Notes: generated by a model not told the origin, from the letters alone. DNA of 36,979 bases from Spartobacteria bacterium (GCA_947466005.1 CANIBV010000004.1:1-36979); one strand, 5' to 3'. Positions 14,700 to 22,452 are shown, counted from the first letter of the stretch. A program made the numbers and translations.

Positions 14700-15768
14700 C
14701 TTGCCGTCGCGCCGGTGCTTCCTTTTCAAGCCCGATGGGATCGGCGACTTCTTTTTGGCGTCCGGCTTTGTCCGTCTGATGGCTCGGGAGTTCGGCGAGG
14801 AAAATCTCACGATAGCCGTCCTTCCTCCCTTGGAGTCGGTTGTGCATGGGCAATTTCCCAAGGCCTCCGTCGTCCTGCTGCCTATTCGCAAGCAACGGAT
14901 TATCCTGAACGTTTTCGTGGCAAACTGCCTGCGCTGTTTCTCTCCATGGCTCACTCTTCTGGCCTCCAAGGCTGATGTCTCCATCTCCTTGAGGCACATG
15001 AGAGACTATCTGCAGAATGTGCTTTTCTACAGTGTGCGAGCCCAGAGGCGAGTTGTTGCCTCGAATCTATTACTCGGCAATGGCCGCCTGATCCGTCGTT
15101 GGACCGAGAAATCATTCACGACTCTCTTTGGTCCAACGGTGATTCCATACCCCGAATCAGAGGTGGGGATTCCAAGTGAACTTGCCGCCAACAGAGTCAT
15201 TGCTTCCGCTGCCTTGCGGCGGGACGTTGGCATCGGGGAAATCTGGCCGGAGCTCAAGCCTTGTAACATTGCACCGCTTGATTCTCCGTACTGGGTCTGC
15301 GCGCCCTTCTCCAGCGGTACGGGTAAAGACTTTCCCGTGGATCGCTGGCTCGAGGTATTTGCCTCCATGGAGATCCAGGAAAGGCTCCCTTCGCTCGTGC
15401 TGACCGGTTCGGCGGATCAGGCGGGGCGTTTGCAGGAGTTTCTCATGCTTTGGAAACAGGCATCACCGAAGAGCAACGTGATCGCGCAGGTGATGCTACC
15501 TCCCTGTCTTCAAGATTTGATTGATCTACTGGCAGGCGCCGAGTGTGTCCTGACTGTGGATACAGCTGCTGCTCATGCCGCGACGGCACTAGATTGCAGG
15601 ACGCTGGTTCTCTTCTCAGGGCTTCATCAGGGAATGTTTGCACCTTGGACGCGGAGTTTTCGGCAACAATGGATGCTTCCCAATAAATCGGCAGGGCAGG
15701 GGAGTTGGCATTCCAGTCATGAAACGTCTGAAATCGTCAGGGTACTTGAGGAAATCCTCGGAGCCTGA
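14680..15768 (+). CDS. Glycosyltransferase family 9 protein (heptosyltransferase-like)
   Basis: The 362-residue protein has the GT-B arrangement of family 9: an N-terminal FKPDGIGDFFLASGF segment, equivalent to the R..aiGD...t motif, and a C-terminal nucleotide-sugar-binding region with VLTVDTAAAHAATALDCRTLVLFSG, equivalent to the DSG..H.A.a...P...lfG pattern. These enzymes transfer heptose or other sugars in lipopolysaccharide core or similar glycan synthesis at the inner face of the membrane. ATG 14680 is preferred over TTG-type starts further upstream because it aligns the first motif near the N-terminus; it lies inside the last codons of the SufE gene. The acceptor sugar is not known. The tRNA-Asn gene follows 55 bp downstream. 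Confidence 0.85.
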   Translation: MTPFPNSLPSRRCFLFKPDGIGDFFLASGFVRLMAREFGEENLTIAVLPPLESVVHGQFPKASVVLLPIRKQRIILNVFVANCLRCFSPWLTLLASKADVSISLRHMRDYLQNVLFYSVRAQRRVVASNLLLGNGRLIRRWTEKSFTTLFGPTVIPYPESEVGIPSELAANRVIASAALRRDVGIGEIWPELKPCNIAPLDSPYWVCAPFSSGTGKDFPVDRWLEVFASMEIQERLPSLVLTGSADQAGRLQEFLMLWKQASPKSNVIAQVMLPPCLQDLIDLLAGAECVLTVDTAAAHAATALDCRTLVLFSGLHQGMFAPWTRSFRQQWMLPNKSAGQGSWHSSHETSEIVRVLEEILGA

Positions 15769-15823
15769 AGAGTTTTTGATTGCACCGCAATTCCTCCCCG
15801 TGTTTGATTTTCAGCTCTTCAGA

Positions 15824-15898
15824 TCCAGCGTAGCTCAGTGGTAGAGCGGTCGGCTGTTAACCGATTGGTCGTAGGTTCGAATCCTACCGCTGGAGCCA
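15824..15898 (+). tRNA. tRNA-Asn (anticodon GTT)
   Basis: The 75-nt sequence folds into a complete cloverleaf. The acceptor TCCAGCG (15824-15830) pairs with CGCTGGA (15888-15894), the anticodon stem GTCGG/CCGAT (15849-15853, 15861-15865) closes the loop CTGTTAA with anticodon GTT at 15856-15858, and the T-arm GTAGG-TTCGAAT-CCTAC is perfect. The discriminator is G15895 and the 3' CCA (15896-15898) is encoded. It decodes AAC and AAU. Confidence 0.97.
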
Positions 15899-16032
15899 TC
15901 TTAATCGGCTCATGAATCACCTCCATCGGCTGTAAGGGGATCCTTCGTTTCCGGTCAGTTGTTGTTCCAGGGGTGCTTTTACCCATTTCCTGCTTTCCGA
16001 TCCCTTCGGTTTTTGATTTGTTTCAATACTTC

Positions 16033-16572
16033 ATGGACACGCATGCAGCTACTTCCTCTGGTCCCAAGCAAGCGGATCAGATCCCGGCGGATCTCTTGGC
16101 CAATATTGACGAGGCCGTGACTCACTATCCGGTCTCCAAGCGGAGCGCCTCACTCCCTCTTCTCCATCTCTGGCAGAATCACTTCGGCTTCATCGATGCC
16201 AGCGGCGTCAATTGGATTGCCAGTCGCCTAGACCTCGAACCGATCAATATCCTTGAACTGGTCACCTTCTATCCATGGTTCAGGCAGGAGGCTCCCGGCA
16301 AGACGATCATCCGTGTCTGCCGCACGCTCTCCTGCGCACTCGCAGGCAGTTACGATGTCCGCGAGAAGTTCTGCAAGGCCGCCGGCATTGATCCCTCTGT
16401 AAGCGGCCATCATCACGGTCCTCCTGTCAGTCCTGATGGAAAGTACAGCGTCGAGTTCGTCGAGTGCCTTGCCAGTTGCGGTTCTGCTCCCGTCGTTCTG
16501 GTCAATAATGATCTCCACGAGGATGTCACGGAAGCCGACATCCCGAATATCCTCAATCAGTACGCCTCCTAA
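16033..16572 (+). CDS. nuoE: NADH-quinone oxidoreductase subunit E (24 kDa, 2Fe-2S)
   Basis: NuoE forms part of the NADH-input module of complex I and carries the N1a 2Fe-2S cluster. The four ligands are present with the right spacing: Cys96 and Cys101 (CRTLSC), then Cys145 and Cys149 (CLASC). The HFGFIDASGVNWIASRLDLEP and ELVTFYPWF segments are typical of the thioredoxin-like fold with its N-terminal helical bundle. I chose ATG 16033 (179 residues), since a longer frame from 15973 adds a hydrophobic N-terminus not expected for this cytoplasmic subunit. It is followed 21 bp downstream by nuoF. Homologues also occur in NAD-linked hydrogenases and formate dehydrogenases, but no partner for these is visible. 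Confidence 0.95.
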   Translation: MDTHAATSSGPKQADQIPADLLANIDEAVTHYPVSKRSASLPLLHLWQNHFGFIDASGVNWIASRLDLEPINILELVTFYPWFRQEAPGKTIIRVCRTLSCALAGSYDVREKFCKAAGIDPSVSGHHHGPPVSPDGKYSVEFVECLASCGSAPVVLVNNDLHEDVTEADIPNILNQYAS

Positions 16573-16593
16573 GCGCCCTGCCCTTCTTCTCCC

Positions 16594-17934
16594 ATGAAAT
16601 CACTTCTACTTCCTCCTCATCCCAAGGAGCGCCGCGTTGTCTTCCAGAATGCCTGGACCCAGGGTTACACCCCCGACATTGATTGCTACGTAAAGCACGG
16701 TGGCTACGCCGAGCTCAAGAAAGCTCTCGGGATGAAGCCCGAAGAGATTATTGATGAGGTCAAGAAGTCCAACCTCCGTGGTCGCGGTGGTGCAGGTTTC
16801 CCCTGCGGAGTGAAGTGGGGATTCATCCGGCATGATGACGGCAAGCCGCACTACATCACCTGCAACGGTGACGAGTCCGAACCCGGCACCTTCAAGGATC
16901 GTTACATCCTTCACAACGACCCGCACCAACTCATCGAGGGGATGGCCATCGCCGCCTACGCCCTCAACGTCCATCTCGCCTACATCTACATCCGTTGCGA
17001 GTTCCCGAAGGCCGCAGGAATCGTGGCCAAGGCAATCGAGGAGGCTGTTGCCAAAGGATTCCTCGGGAAGAACATCATGGGCAGCGGCTTCGATATCGAG
17101 ATGTATGTCCATCAGGGCGCGGGAGCCTACATCTGCGGCGAGGAGACCAGCCTGATTGAGTCCCTCGAGGGGAAGCGTCCCTATCCCCGCATCAAGCCTC
17201 CCTACTTCCCCGCAGTACTCGGCCTCTACATGTCGCCGACCATCGTCAATAACGTGGAGACCTTCTGCCACGTGAAGCAGATCTTCAAGATCGGCAGCGA
17301 CGAGTACGCCAAGATGGGCACACCCGGCGACGGCGGCACCAGAGTCATGTGCGTCTCCGGCGACGTCGTGCGTCCCGGACCCTACGAGATCCCCGCCGGT
17401 GGAGTCACCCTCGGTGAACTCATCAACGACGTCTGCGGCGGCATGAAGCCCGGCCGCAAGCTCAAGGCGATCATCCCCGGAGGAAGCTCTTCCAAGATCC
17501 TCCGTGCCGGAGAGACCTTCAAGATGAAGGTCAAGGGGCCCGATGGCGAGATGGTCGACAAGGAGGTTCCTCTCCTCGACCTCGTCATGGATGCGGCCAA
17601 CCTGGCGGCCGCGGGCACGATGATCGGAAGCGGAGGCGTCATCGTCATGGATGACTCCCGTGACATGCTCTGGGCGCTCAATAACCTCAACCAGTTCTAT
17701 GCTCACGAGAGCTGCGGACAGTGCACTCCCTGCCGCGAGGGCGTTCTCTGGATCGAGAAGATGACGACCCGCATGGTGAACGGTGAGGGAATCCTGCAGG
17801 ATCCCGCCATACTGAAGAACGTGGCTGACAACATCGCGGGCCGTACTGTCTGTGCCTTCGGCGAGGCCGCTTCCTGGCCTGTGCAGAGCTTTCTCGAGAA
17901 GTTCCCCGAAGAGTTCGCCGTCAAGTCTCATTAA
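16594..17934 (+). CDS. nuoF: NADH-quinone oxidoreductase subunit F (51 kDa, FMN, 4Fe-4S)
   Basis: NuoF oxidises NADH with FMN and passes electrons through its N3 4Fe-4S cluster. The 446-residue length is normal. Visible features are GRGGAGFPCGVKWGF (NADH/FMN-binding glycine loop, about residues 65-80), CNGDESEPGTFKDR (FMN site), YICGEETSLIESLEG, and the cluster ligands Cys374, Cys377 and Cys380 in SCGQCTPCREG with Cys420 further on. The other nuo genes are not adjacent, so nuoEF is a detached pair here. A conserved-looking inverted-repeat element begins at the last base of its stop codon. A 504-codon frame on the opposite strand is a composition artefact. Confidence 0.97.
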   Translation: MKSLLLPPHPKERRVVFQNAWTQGYTPDIDCYVKHGGYAELKKALGMKPEEIIDEVKKSNLRGRGGAGFPCGVKWGFIRHDDGKPHYITCNGDESEPGTFKDRYILHNDPHQLIEGMAIAAYALNVHLAYIYIRCEFPKAAGIVAKAIEEAVAKGFLGKNIMGSGFDIEMYVHQGAGAYICGEETSLIESLEGKRPYPRIKPPYFPAVLGLYMSPTIVNNVETFCHVKQIFKIGSDEYAKMGTPGDGGTRVMCVSGDVVRPGPYEIPAGGVTLGELINDVCGGMKPGRKLKAIIPGGSSSKILRAGETFKMKVKGPDGEMVDKEVPLLDLVMDAANLAAAGTMIGSGGVIVMDDSRDMLWALNNLNQFYAHESCGQCTPCREGVLWIEKMTTRMVNGEGILQDPAILKNVADNIAGRTVCAFGEAASWPVQSFLEKFPEEFAVKSH

Positions 17935-18099
17935 ACCCGAACTCCGAAGTTGAAAGAGATGAGTTGGCGTAAGATGGTGGCCGATAGGAGTTGCGGAGAT
18001 TTCGAGGGCGTATCGATTGATACAGGCGAGAATCGGCGCGACTTCTTTGCGGTCAGTAGATTGTGTCAAATCGCTCTCCTCAACTTCGGAGCTCGGGTT
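17934..18099. repeat. 166-bp symmetric imperfect inverted repeat (long hairpin element)
   Basis: The outermost 20 bp arms (17934-17953 and 18080-18099) match with one mismatch. Base-by-base comparison of the whole left half (17934-18016) with the complement of the right half gives about 48 identities in 83 positions in register, plus several G-U pairs, with further matches if small bulges are allowed. The apex is GTATC-GATT-GATAC at 18010-18023, centred exactly on the midpoint of the arms (18016.5). No significant open reading frame is inside. It lies between nuoF and the DUF423 gene. Candidates are a MITE- or REP-like palindromic element or a structured RNA; only one copy is seen in the window. 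Confidence 0.75.
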
Positions 18100-18118
18100 A
18101 AGTCCAAGTAATCTCCCC

Positions 18119-18484
18119 ATGACCCGTCGCGCCGCACTTTTAGTTGCGAGCGTGACTGGGTTTTCTGCAGTTGCCTTGGGGGCCTTCGGGGCGCATGCGC
18201 TGAAGCTACAACTCGAAGCTCATCACACACTCGACCTCTGGAATACGGCGGTGCTCTACCACCTGGTTCATGCTCCCGTTTTGCTCTGGCTCGCTCGCAG
18301 CGCCTCTGTCGCTGCCACCCCCTTTCTCTGCTTTATTGGAGGAGTCCTCCTCTTCTCCGGAAGTCTCTATCTCTTGGCTCTTACGGGCATCGGGATGCTG
18401 GGAGCCATCACGCCGTTCGGCGGCCTCCTTCTCATGGCTGGCTGGATCCTGATTGGGATAGGCGGATTCCGTGCCGAATCATGA
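18119..18484 (+). CDS. DUF423 family small membrane protein
   Basis: The 121-residue protein has four predicted membrane helices and the family features: an N-terminal FSAVALGAFGAHAL, then WNTAVLYHLVHAPVLL with the conserved histidine, SGSLYLLALTG and a C-terminal ITPFGGLLLMAGW. Relatives include E. coli YgdD; their function is unknown. A longer frame from 18017 runs back through the hairpin element and is rejected in favour of ATG 18119, because the family starts just before the first helix. The stop overlaps the next start by 4 bp (ATGA), showing translational coupling to the YjbQ-like gene. Confidence 0.88.
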   Translation: MTRRAALLVASVTGFSAVALGAFGAHALKLQLEAHHTLDLWNTAVLYHLVHAPVLLWLARSASVAATPFLCFIGGVLLFSGSLYLLALTGIGMLGAITPFGGLLLMAGWILIGIGGFRAES

Positions 18485-18900
18485 TTGCACAGACCGAAAT
18501 CATCAGCATTCCCACGCAAGGGAAGGGAACCTACGAGATCACCGATGATGTTGCCGCCTTGGTCGCCCGAAGCGGAATCCGAACCGGCCTCGCCACAATC
18601 TTCCTCCAGCACACCAGCGCCAGCCTCGTGATTTATGAAAATGCAGACCCGACCGCACGGGCCGATCTCCATAGCTTCTTTGAAGATCTGGTCCCGGAGG
18701 ATAACCCCGACCTGATCCACACGGCCGAGGGGCCGGATGATTCCACGAGCCACCTCCGGATGGCATTGACCCGGACCAGCGAGTCGGTTCCTGTCGCAGA
18801 GGGACGCCTCCAGCTTGGCACCTGGCAGGGCATCTACCTCTTCGAGCACCGCCGAGCCCACCATCAGCGAACCGTGGTCGTCAGTCTGATCGGGAACTAG
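18481..18900 (+). CDS. YjbQ family protein (UPF0047)
   Basis: The 139-residue protein carries the complete family signature: FLQHTSASLVIYENADP, DLHSFFEDLVPEDN, EGPDDSTSHLRMAL and VPVAEGRLQLGTWQGIYLFEHR. The conserved His and Asp residues are proposed ligands or catalytic groups. Some relatives have weak thiamine-phosphate synthase activity in vitro, but the physiological role is not settled. The protein is cytoplasmic and probably trimeric by family. It is translated in a unit with the DUF423 gene before it. It converges with the SpmA-SpmB gene about 100 bp downstream. Confidence 0.93.
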   Translation: MIAQTEIISIPTQGKGTYEITDDVAALVARSGIRTGLATIFLQHTSASLVIYENADPTARADLHSFFEDLVPEDNPDLIHTAEGPDDSTSHLRMALTRTSESVPVAEGRLQLGTWQGIYLFEHRRAHHQRTVVVSLIGN

Positions 18901-19000
18901 CGACTGAAGGCTGAAGATCTGATGGATGAATCAAAAGAATCAAGAACTCAGCAAAGGAATATCGGAGTCTGACCGTATCAGGATTGCTGTCCTACTCTCC

Positions 19001-20302
19001 TTACCTGAAGACTAGGCGGCAGATCACCAGAGAGGCGGCCACGCCTGCGGCATCAGCCAAGAGACCCGCAGCAAGAGCATGCCTGCCACGTCGGATCGCC
19101 ACCGAGCCGAAGTAGACGGCCAGAACATAGAGCGTGGTTTCCGTTCCTCCGAGAATAGTCCCGGCAAGTTGTGCCGCGTAGCTGTCAGGACCGCAGGCTT
19201 TCACAATCTCGGCAAAGAGTCCCGTGGCGGCGCTCCCACTCATGGGGCGTACCAGGACCATCGGGAGCACCTGAGAGGGGAGTCCGATCAGATCAAGTAG
19301 AGGGGCAAGAAGGCGACTGAGGATGTCGATCCCTCCGGCGGCCCGAAAGATGCCTACCGCGACGAGGATAGCGACAAGATAAGGGAAGATGCGCAGGGCT
19401 ACCTGGATTCCCTCCTTGGCTCCCTCGACAAACTCCTCATAGACAGAGACCCCTTGGAGGGCTGCGTAGAGGGGAAAAAATCCGATGAGAAAGGGGATCG
19501 CGACCAGTGAGATCGATTGGATGACGGTAATGGCGATTGAGGGGCCTGAAACTTGGGAAGAAACAAGATGGCAGATGGTACCTGCAAAAAGGGCGACATA
19601 GGCACCCAGTAGGAGTTTTTTCCAGAGGGAGAAGGGACGGGGGGGGGCGGAAGATGGGAGGACGACGTTCTCCGTGGAACGGAGGATGGTGCCGACTGCA
19701 TGTTCAAGAGGAGGGAGTGCAAACATCGGGAGTCGCTGCAGGAGTTTCACGGAGGTGATGCCGGTCAGGAAGGAACAGGTCGTGGCGACGAGTGCGGTGC
19801 CGATGATCGCAGTGGGATGAGTGGCGCCTGCGGCGGCGAGGATGCCGACAGCCGTGGCAGGGATCAACTGGACTGAGCTGGTATTGATCGCAAGGAATGT
19901 GCACATCGCGTTGGTGGCGGTGCCGGGGCGGGGATTCAGAGACTCCAGCCCCTGCATCGCTCTCAGACCAAGTGGTGTGGCGGCGTTGCCAAGGCCAAGC
20001 ATGTTGGCGGCGATGTTCATCACCATGGCTCCCATGGCGGGATGATCCGCCGGGACATCAGGAAAGAGACGGATCAACAGGGGGCGCAGCAGTCCCGAGA
20101 GGCGCTCCACGGCCCCCGACTTCTCTGCCAGACGCATGATCCCGAGCCAGAGAGCCATCACGGCACCGAGAGGCAGAGCGATCGTCATTAGGGAACTCTT
20201 GCAGGCATCAAAGGTCGCTGCGGTCAGGGCTTCGGTGCGCCCGGTCAGGACTCCGAGCACAACTCCGCAGAGAATCAGTCCTAGCCAGAGGTAATTGAGC
20301 AT
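19001..20302 (-). CDS. SpmA-SpmB fusion, nucleoside-recognition (Gate) domain membrane protein
   Basis: The 433-residue multi-pass membrane protein joins two proteins that are separate in Bacillus. The first half has the SpmA pattern (NMLGLGNAATPLGLRAMQ near residue 115), the second the SpmB pattern (LVRPMSGSAATGL, GPDSYAAQLAGTILGGTETTLYVLAVYFGS). In spore formers SpmA and SpmB affect spore core dehydration, but related Gate-domain proteins occur in many non-sporulating bacteria and may be transporters; no transport substrate is known here. ATG 20302 is chosen, since the longer frame from 20362 adds a polar N-terminus. A run of nine Gs on the plus strand (19639-19647) lies at the junction of the two halves. 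Transcribed divergently from dcd. Confidence 0.88.
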   Translation of the reverse strand: MLNYLWLGLILCGVVLGVLTGRTEALTAATFDACKSSLMTIALPLGAVMALWLGIMRLAEKSGAVERLSGLLRPLLIRLFPDVPADHPAMGAMVMNIAANMLGLGNAATPLGLRAMQGLESLNPRPGTATNAMCTFLAINTSSVQLIPATAVGILAAAGATHPTAIIGTALVATTCSFLTGITSVKLLQRLPMFALPPLEHAVGTILRSTENVVLPSSAPPRPFSLWKKLLLGAYVALFAGTICHLVSSQVSGPSIAITVIQSISLVAIPFLIGFFPLYAALQGVSVYEEFVEGAKEGIQVALRIFPYLVAILVAVGIFRAAGGIDILSRLLAPLLDLIGLPSQVLPMVLVRPMSGSAATGLFAEIVKACGPDSYAAQLAGTILGGTETTLYVLAVYFGSVAIRRGRHALAAGLLADAAGVAASLVICRLVFR

Positions 20303-20363
20303 ATCGTGGTTTTTAGAATGAGGGAGTCCTGTGTCCCAAGAGAAAACAGCTTCTGAGATCAAA

Positions 20364-20387
20364 TCAGGAATTCAGGAATTCAGGAAC
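20364..20387. repeat. Tandem octamer, three copies of TCAGGAAT
   Basis: TCAGGAAT is at 20364-20371 and 20372-20379, and TCAGGAAC at 20380-20387. It lies in the divergent promoter region between the SpmA-SpmB gene (-) and dcd (+). It could be a slippage-prone microsatellite or a set of binding sites with one-helical-turn-scale spacing. Confidence 0.6.
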
Positions 20388-20570
20388 TGAAAGAAATTAG
20401 GTTAGGATCCTCGGATCAAAAAAACGGTTCTTTTGAGTATGCCGGATCTTCCTATTATCAAATTGCTAGGACTCTCATTGTTCCCTTATTTCCAGTTTTC
20501 CTGATTAAATTTCTCCGTTCGGTAAAATTCCCGTGGCAGGCGAGAGAGCTTTCGCTTTAATACTCTGACT

Positions 20571-21137
20571 ATGTCAGTCTGCCCTGATCGCTGGATTCGC
20601 AAAATGTCGCTCAAACACGGGATGATCGAACCGTTTGTGGAGCGACAAGTCCGTTCTTCGGATGATCGTCAGATCATCAGCTATGGCCTCTCCAGCTATG
20701 GTTATGACCTGCGTGTTGCCGACGAGTTCAAGGTCTTTACCAACGTCTTCAGCGCCATGGTTGATCCCAAGAATTTCGACGAGAAATCATTTGTCGATGT
20801 GAAGACAGATATCTGTGTGGTTCCTCCCAACTCTTTTGCCTTGGCCCGCAGTGTGGAATACTTCCGCATTCCCCGCGAGGTCCTCACTATCTGCGTTGGC
20901 AAGTCGACCTATGCCCGCTGCGGCATCATCGTGAATGTCACTCCCTTTGAGCCGGAGTGGGAGGGACATGTGACCCTTGAAATCTCCAACACGACTCCCC
21001 TTCCTGCCAGGATCTATGCGAACGAGGGTCTGGCGCAGGTTGTCTTCTTCGAAGCCAATGAGCCATGCGAGACCAGCTACGCTGATCGTGGAGGCAAGTA
21101 CATGAAGCAACGCGGAATCACCGCGCCGAGGATGTAG
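20571..21137 (+). CDS. dcd: dCTP deaminase
   Basis: Dcd converts dCTP to dUTP, the main route to dTMP in many bacteria. The 188-residue length fits the family. Key segments are SYGLSSYGYDLRVA, the phosphate-binding GKSTYARCGIIVNVTPFEPEWEGHVTLEISNTT with the catalytic Glu, and the C-terminal YANEGLAQVVFFEANE. ATG 20571 is the only good start. A TTTAAT-like -10 box lies at about 20556-20561, so the transcript may have almost no leader. The absence of a bifunctional-type extension suggests the ordinary deaminase rather than the dCTP deaminase-dUTPase variant, but the two are hard to separate by eye. Confidence 0.95.
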   Translation: MSVCPDRWIRKMSLKHGMIEPFVERQVRSSDDRQIISYGLSSYGYDLRVADEFKVFTNVFSAMVDPKNFDEKSFVDVKTDICVVPPNSFALARSVEYFRIPREVLTICVGKSTYARCGIIVNVTPFEPEWEGHVTLEISNTTPLPARIYANEGLAQVVFFEANEPCETSYADRGGKYMKQRGITAPRM

Positions 21138-21142
21138 GGAAA

Positions 21143-21211
21143 GCGGACTCTGTCCGCCTTGAAAGATGAGACCTGATTCCTTCGGGTTTCCGGTTTCAAG
21201 TCTCAGGTTTT
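21143..21211 (+). terminator. Two stem-loops downstream of dcd, probable terminator region
   Basis: GCGGAC-TCT-GTCCGC (21143-21157) is a 6-bp stem. It is followed by ACCTGA (21171-21176) and TCAGGT (21203-21208), which pair around a 26-nt loop and are followed by a T-run at 21208-21212. The second hairpin overlaps the 3' end of the convergent DUF151 gene and carries the shared word described at 21192-21208. Confidence 0.5.
21192..21208 (-). repeat. 17-bp interspersed repeat, copy 1
   Basis: On the minus strand this reads ACCTGAGACTTGAAACC, identical to the plus-strand sequence at 32342-32358. A perfect 17-bp match in two intergenic or gene-end positions 11 kb apart is unlikely by chance. Strings of this kind are familiar from verrucomicrobial intergenic regions. 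Confidence 0.6.
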
Positions 21212-21690
21212 TCTTCCGGGGCTTCCCCTTCAGGTTCTTCGCCCGGCTTCTCTTTCGTCATCTTCTTAAGGACTTCTGACATGTCCTCCACCTCGTCCCA
21301 GACAGGGCGTGTGATATAGATTGGGGCATTTTGCTGTGCTGCCATCGCCAGGCAGTCGCTGGGGCGTGCATCAAGTTCGATCACTTTGCGCTGTTGAAGC
21401 TCATTCTCTACCGTGACGATCATGCGACCGTAGTAGGTGGCTCCCTTGAGGTCGTTGATGATCACCCTCTCCACCTTCGCCCCGAGTGAAGTGAGGAGTA
21501 ACCCCATCAGATCATGGGTGAGGGGACGTTCACTCTTGGTTCCATTGATGAGAAGGCTGATCGCATTGCCGACCATCGGGTCCATATAGATAACAAAGGC
21601 CTTCTGGTCATTCCCGAGGAAAACGGCGCTCCCGCTCGTCGTCGGAAAAATCGCCTTGATTTCGATAAGCAGGACTTCTTTGGAGATCAT
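21196..21690 (-). CDS. Bifunctional nuclease family protein (DUF151)
   Basis: The 164-residue protein contains the DUF151 domain from about residue 1 to 140: VFLGNDQKAFVIYMDPMVGNAI, the central RPLTHDLMGLLLTSLGAKVERVIINDLKGATYYGRM, and the highly conserved DARPSDCLAMAAQQNAPIYI. Plant members act as nucleases and bacterial structures suggest a related fold, but a bacterial role is not established. The C-terminal 20 residues are Glu/Lys/Pro-rich and disordered (KEKPGEEPEGEAPEEKPE). The start ATG at 21690 has no good Shine-Dalgarno sequence. It is separated from the gamma-carbonic anhydrase-like gene by 60 bp on the same strand. Confidence 0.9.
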   Translation of the reverse strand: MISKEVLLIEIKAIFPTTSGSAVFLGNDQKAFVIYMDPMVGNAISLLINGTKSERPLTHDLMGLLLTSLGAKVERVIINDLKGATYYGRMIVTVENELQQRKVIELDARPSDCLAMAAQQNAPIYITRPVWDEVEDMSEVLKKMTKEKPGEEPEGEAPEEKPET

Positions 21691-21750
21691 GGAACAAGTA
21701 TGCCCAAATGAGAGAGGAACGCATCTACGCTTTCTGCTTATCCTGCTCTT

Positions 21751-22368
21751 CTACGGCTTGTAATCGGGATGAATGATTCCGCGGCGTTTGTATTCCTCGG
21801 AGAGGACAAGGTAATGGTCGGCCCAGGAGCCAAGTCCCGCCTGCTCCTCCGGGGTGAGCATCCGGACGATTCGCCCGGGTGAGCCGACGACCATTGATCC
21901 GGGGGGGATCTCAGTATTCATCAGGATCGTGGCATGAGCGCCGATCAGGCAACGCTCGCCGATGACGGCCCCGTCCAGAATGATCGCTCCCATGCCGATC
22001 AATGCCTCGTCGCCGATGGTGCATGCATGGACGACGGCGTTATGTCCGATGGTCACACGACGCCCGATGGTGACGCCTTGATTTGTCGCGACGTGAATCA
22101 CTGCATTGTCCTGAACGTTACTCTCCTCGCCGACCTTGATGGCGGCGATGTCGGCACGTAGCGAAGCGCCCGGCCAGATGCTTGACCGTGCTCCCAGCGT
22201 CACGGCTCCAACGAGGAATGCACCTGGCGCGACAAGCGCATCGTTGGGAACATGGGGTGATCGGGCGAGGTTCGTTGCTACGATTTTAGCGAAGTAGTCA
22301 AGATGTTCTGGGTGGAAGATGTCGGCTGCGGGGTGAGTGTTCATGGGGTTATTCTGAATATTCTTCAT
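21751..22368 (-). CDS. Gamma-carbonic anhydrase-like hexapeptide-repeat protein
   Basis: The 205-residue protein is a left-handed beta-helix trimer-type protein. Hexapeptide turns run from about residue 50 to 165 (GAVTLGARSSIWPGASLRADIAAIKVGEESNVQDNAV and onwards), with three histidines in VIHVAT, IGHNAVVHAC that match metal ligands of the gamma class (CamH/YrdA type). True carbonic anhydrase activity is uncertain for this subgroup, which often lacks the acidic loop; it may instead bind small molecules. The last helices pack on the barrel. ATG 22368 is taken as start; an internal ATG at 22344 is possible. It is divergent from the HU gene. Confidence 0.88.
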   Translation of the reverse strand: MKNIQNNPMNTHPAADIFHPEHLDYFAKIVATNLARSPHVPNDALVAPGAFLVGAVTLGARSSIWPGASLRADIAAIKVGEESNVQDNAVIHVATNQGVTIGRRVTIGHNAVVHACTIGDEALIGMGAIILDGAVIGERCLIGAHATILMNTEIPPGSMVVGSPGRIVRMLTPEEQAGLGSWADHYLVLSEEYKRRGIIHPDYKP

Positions 22369-22376
22369 AATGGGTG

Positions 22377-22407
22377 TTGACAGTATGCGATGGTTTTTTT
22401 CTTCTAT
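22377..22407 (+). promoter_or_regulatory. Candidate promoter of the HU gene
   Basis: A perfect TTGACA -35 box is at 22377-22382. The -10 region is uncertain: TTCTAT at 22402-22407 (19 bp spacing) is the best fit. Transcription would give a leader of roughly 40 nt that is strikingly CA-rich. Confidence 0.45.
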
Positions 22408-22452
22408 CTCTTGTCACAAGACACCAACACACCCAACCCAACACAACAATCC

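Noticed and set aside
18017..18118. N-terminal extension of the DUF423 gene
   Set aside because: It is encoded by the right arm of the hairpin element and lacks family similarity; ATG 18119 fits the family start.
16606..18120. 504-codon open frame on the minus strand opposite nuoF
   Set aside because: It is a mirror of the GC-rich codon pattern of nuoF, has no family motif, and crosses the hairpin element. nuoF on the plus strand has complete motifs.
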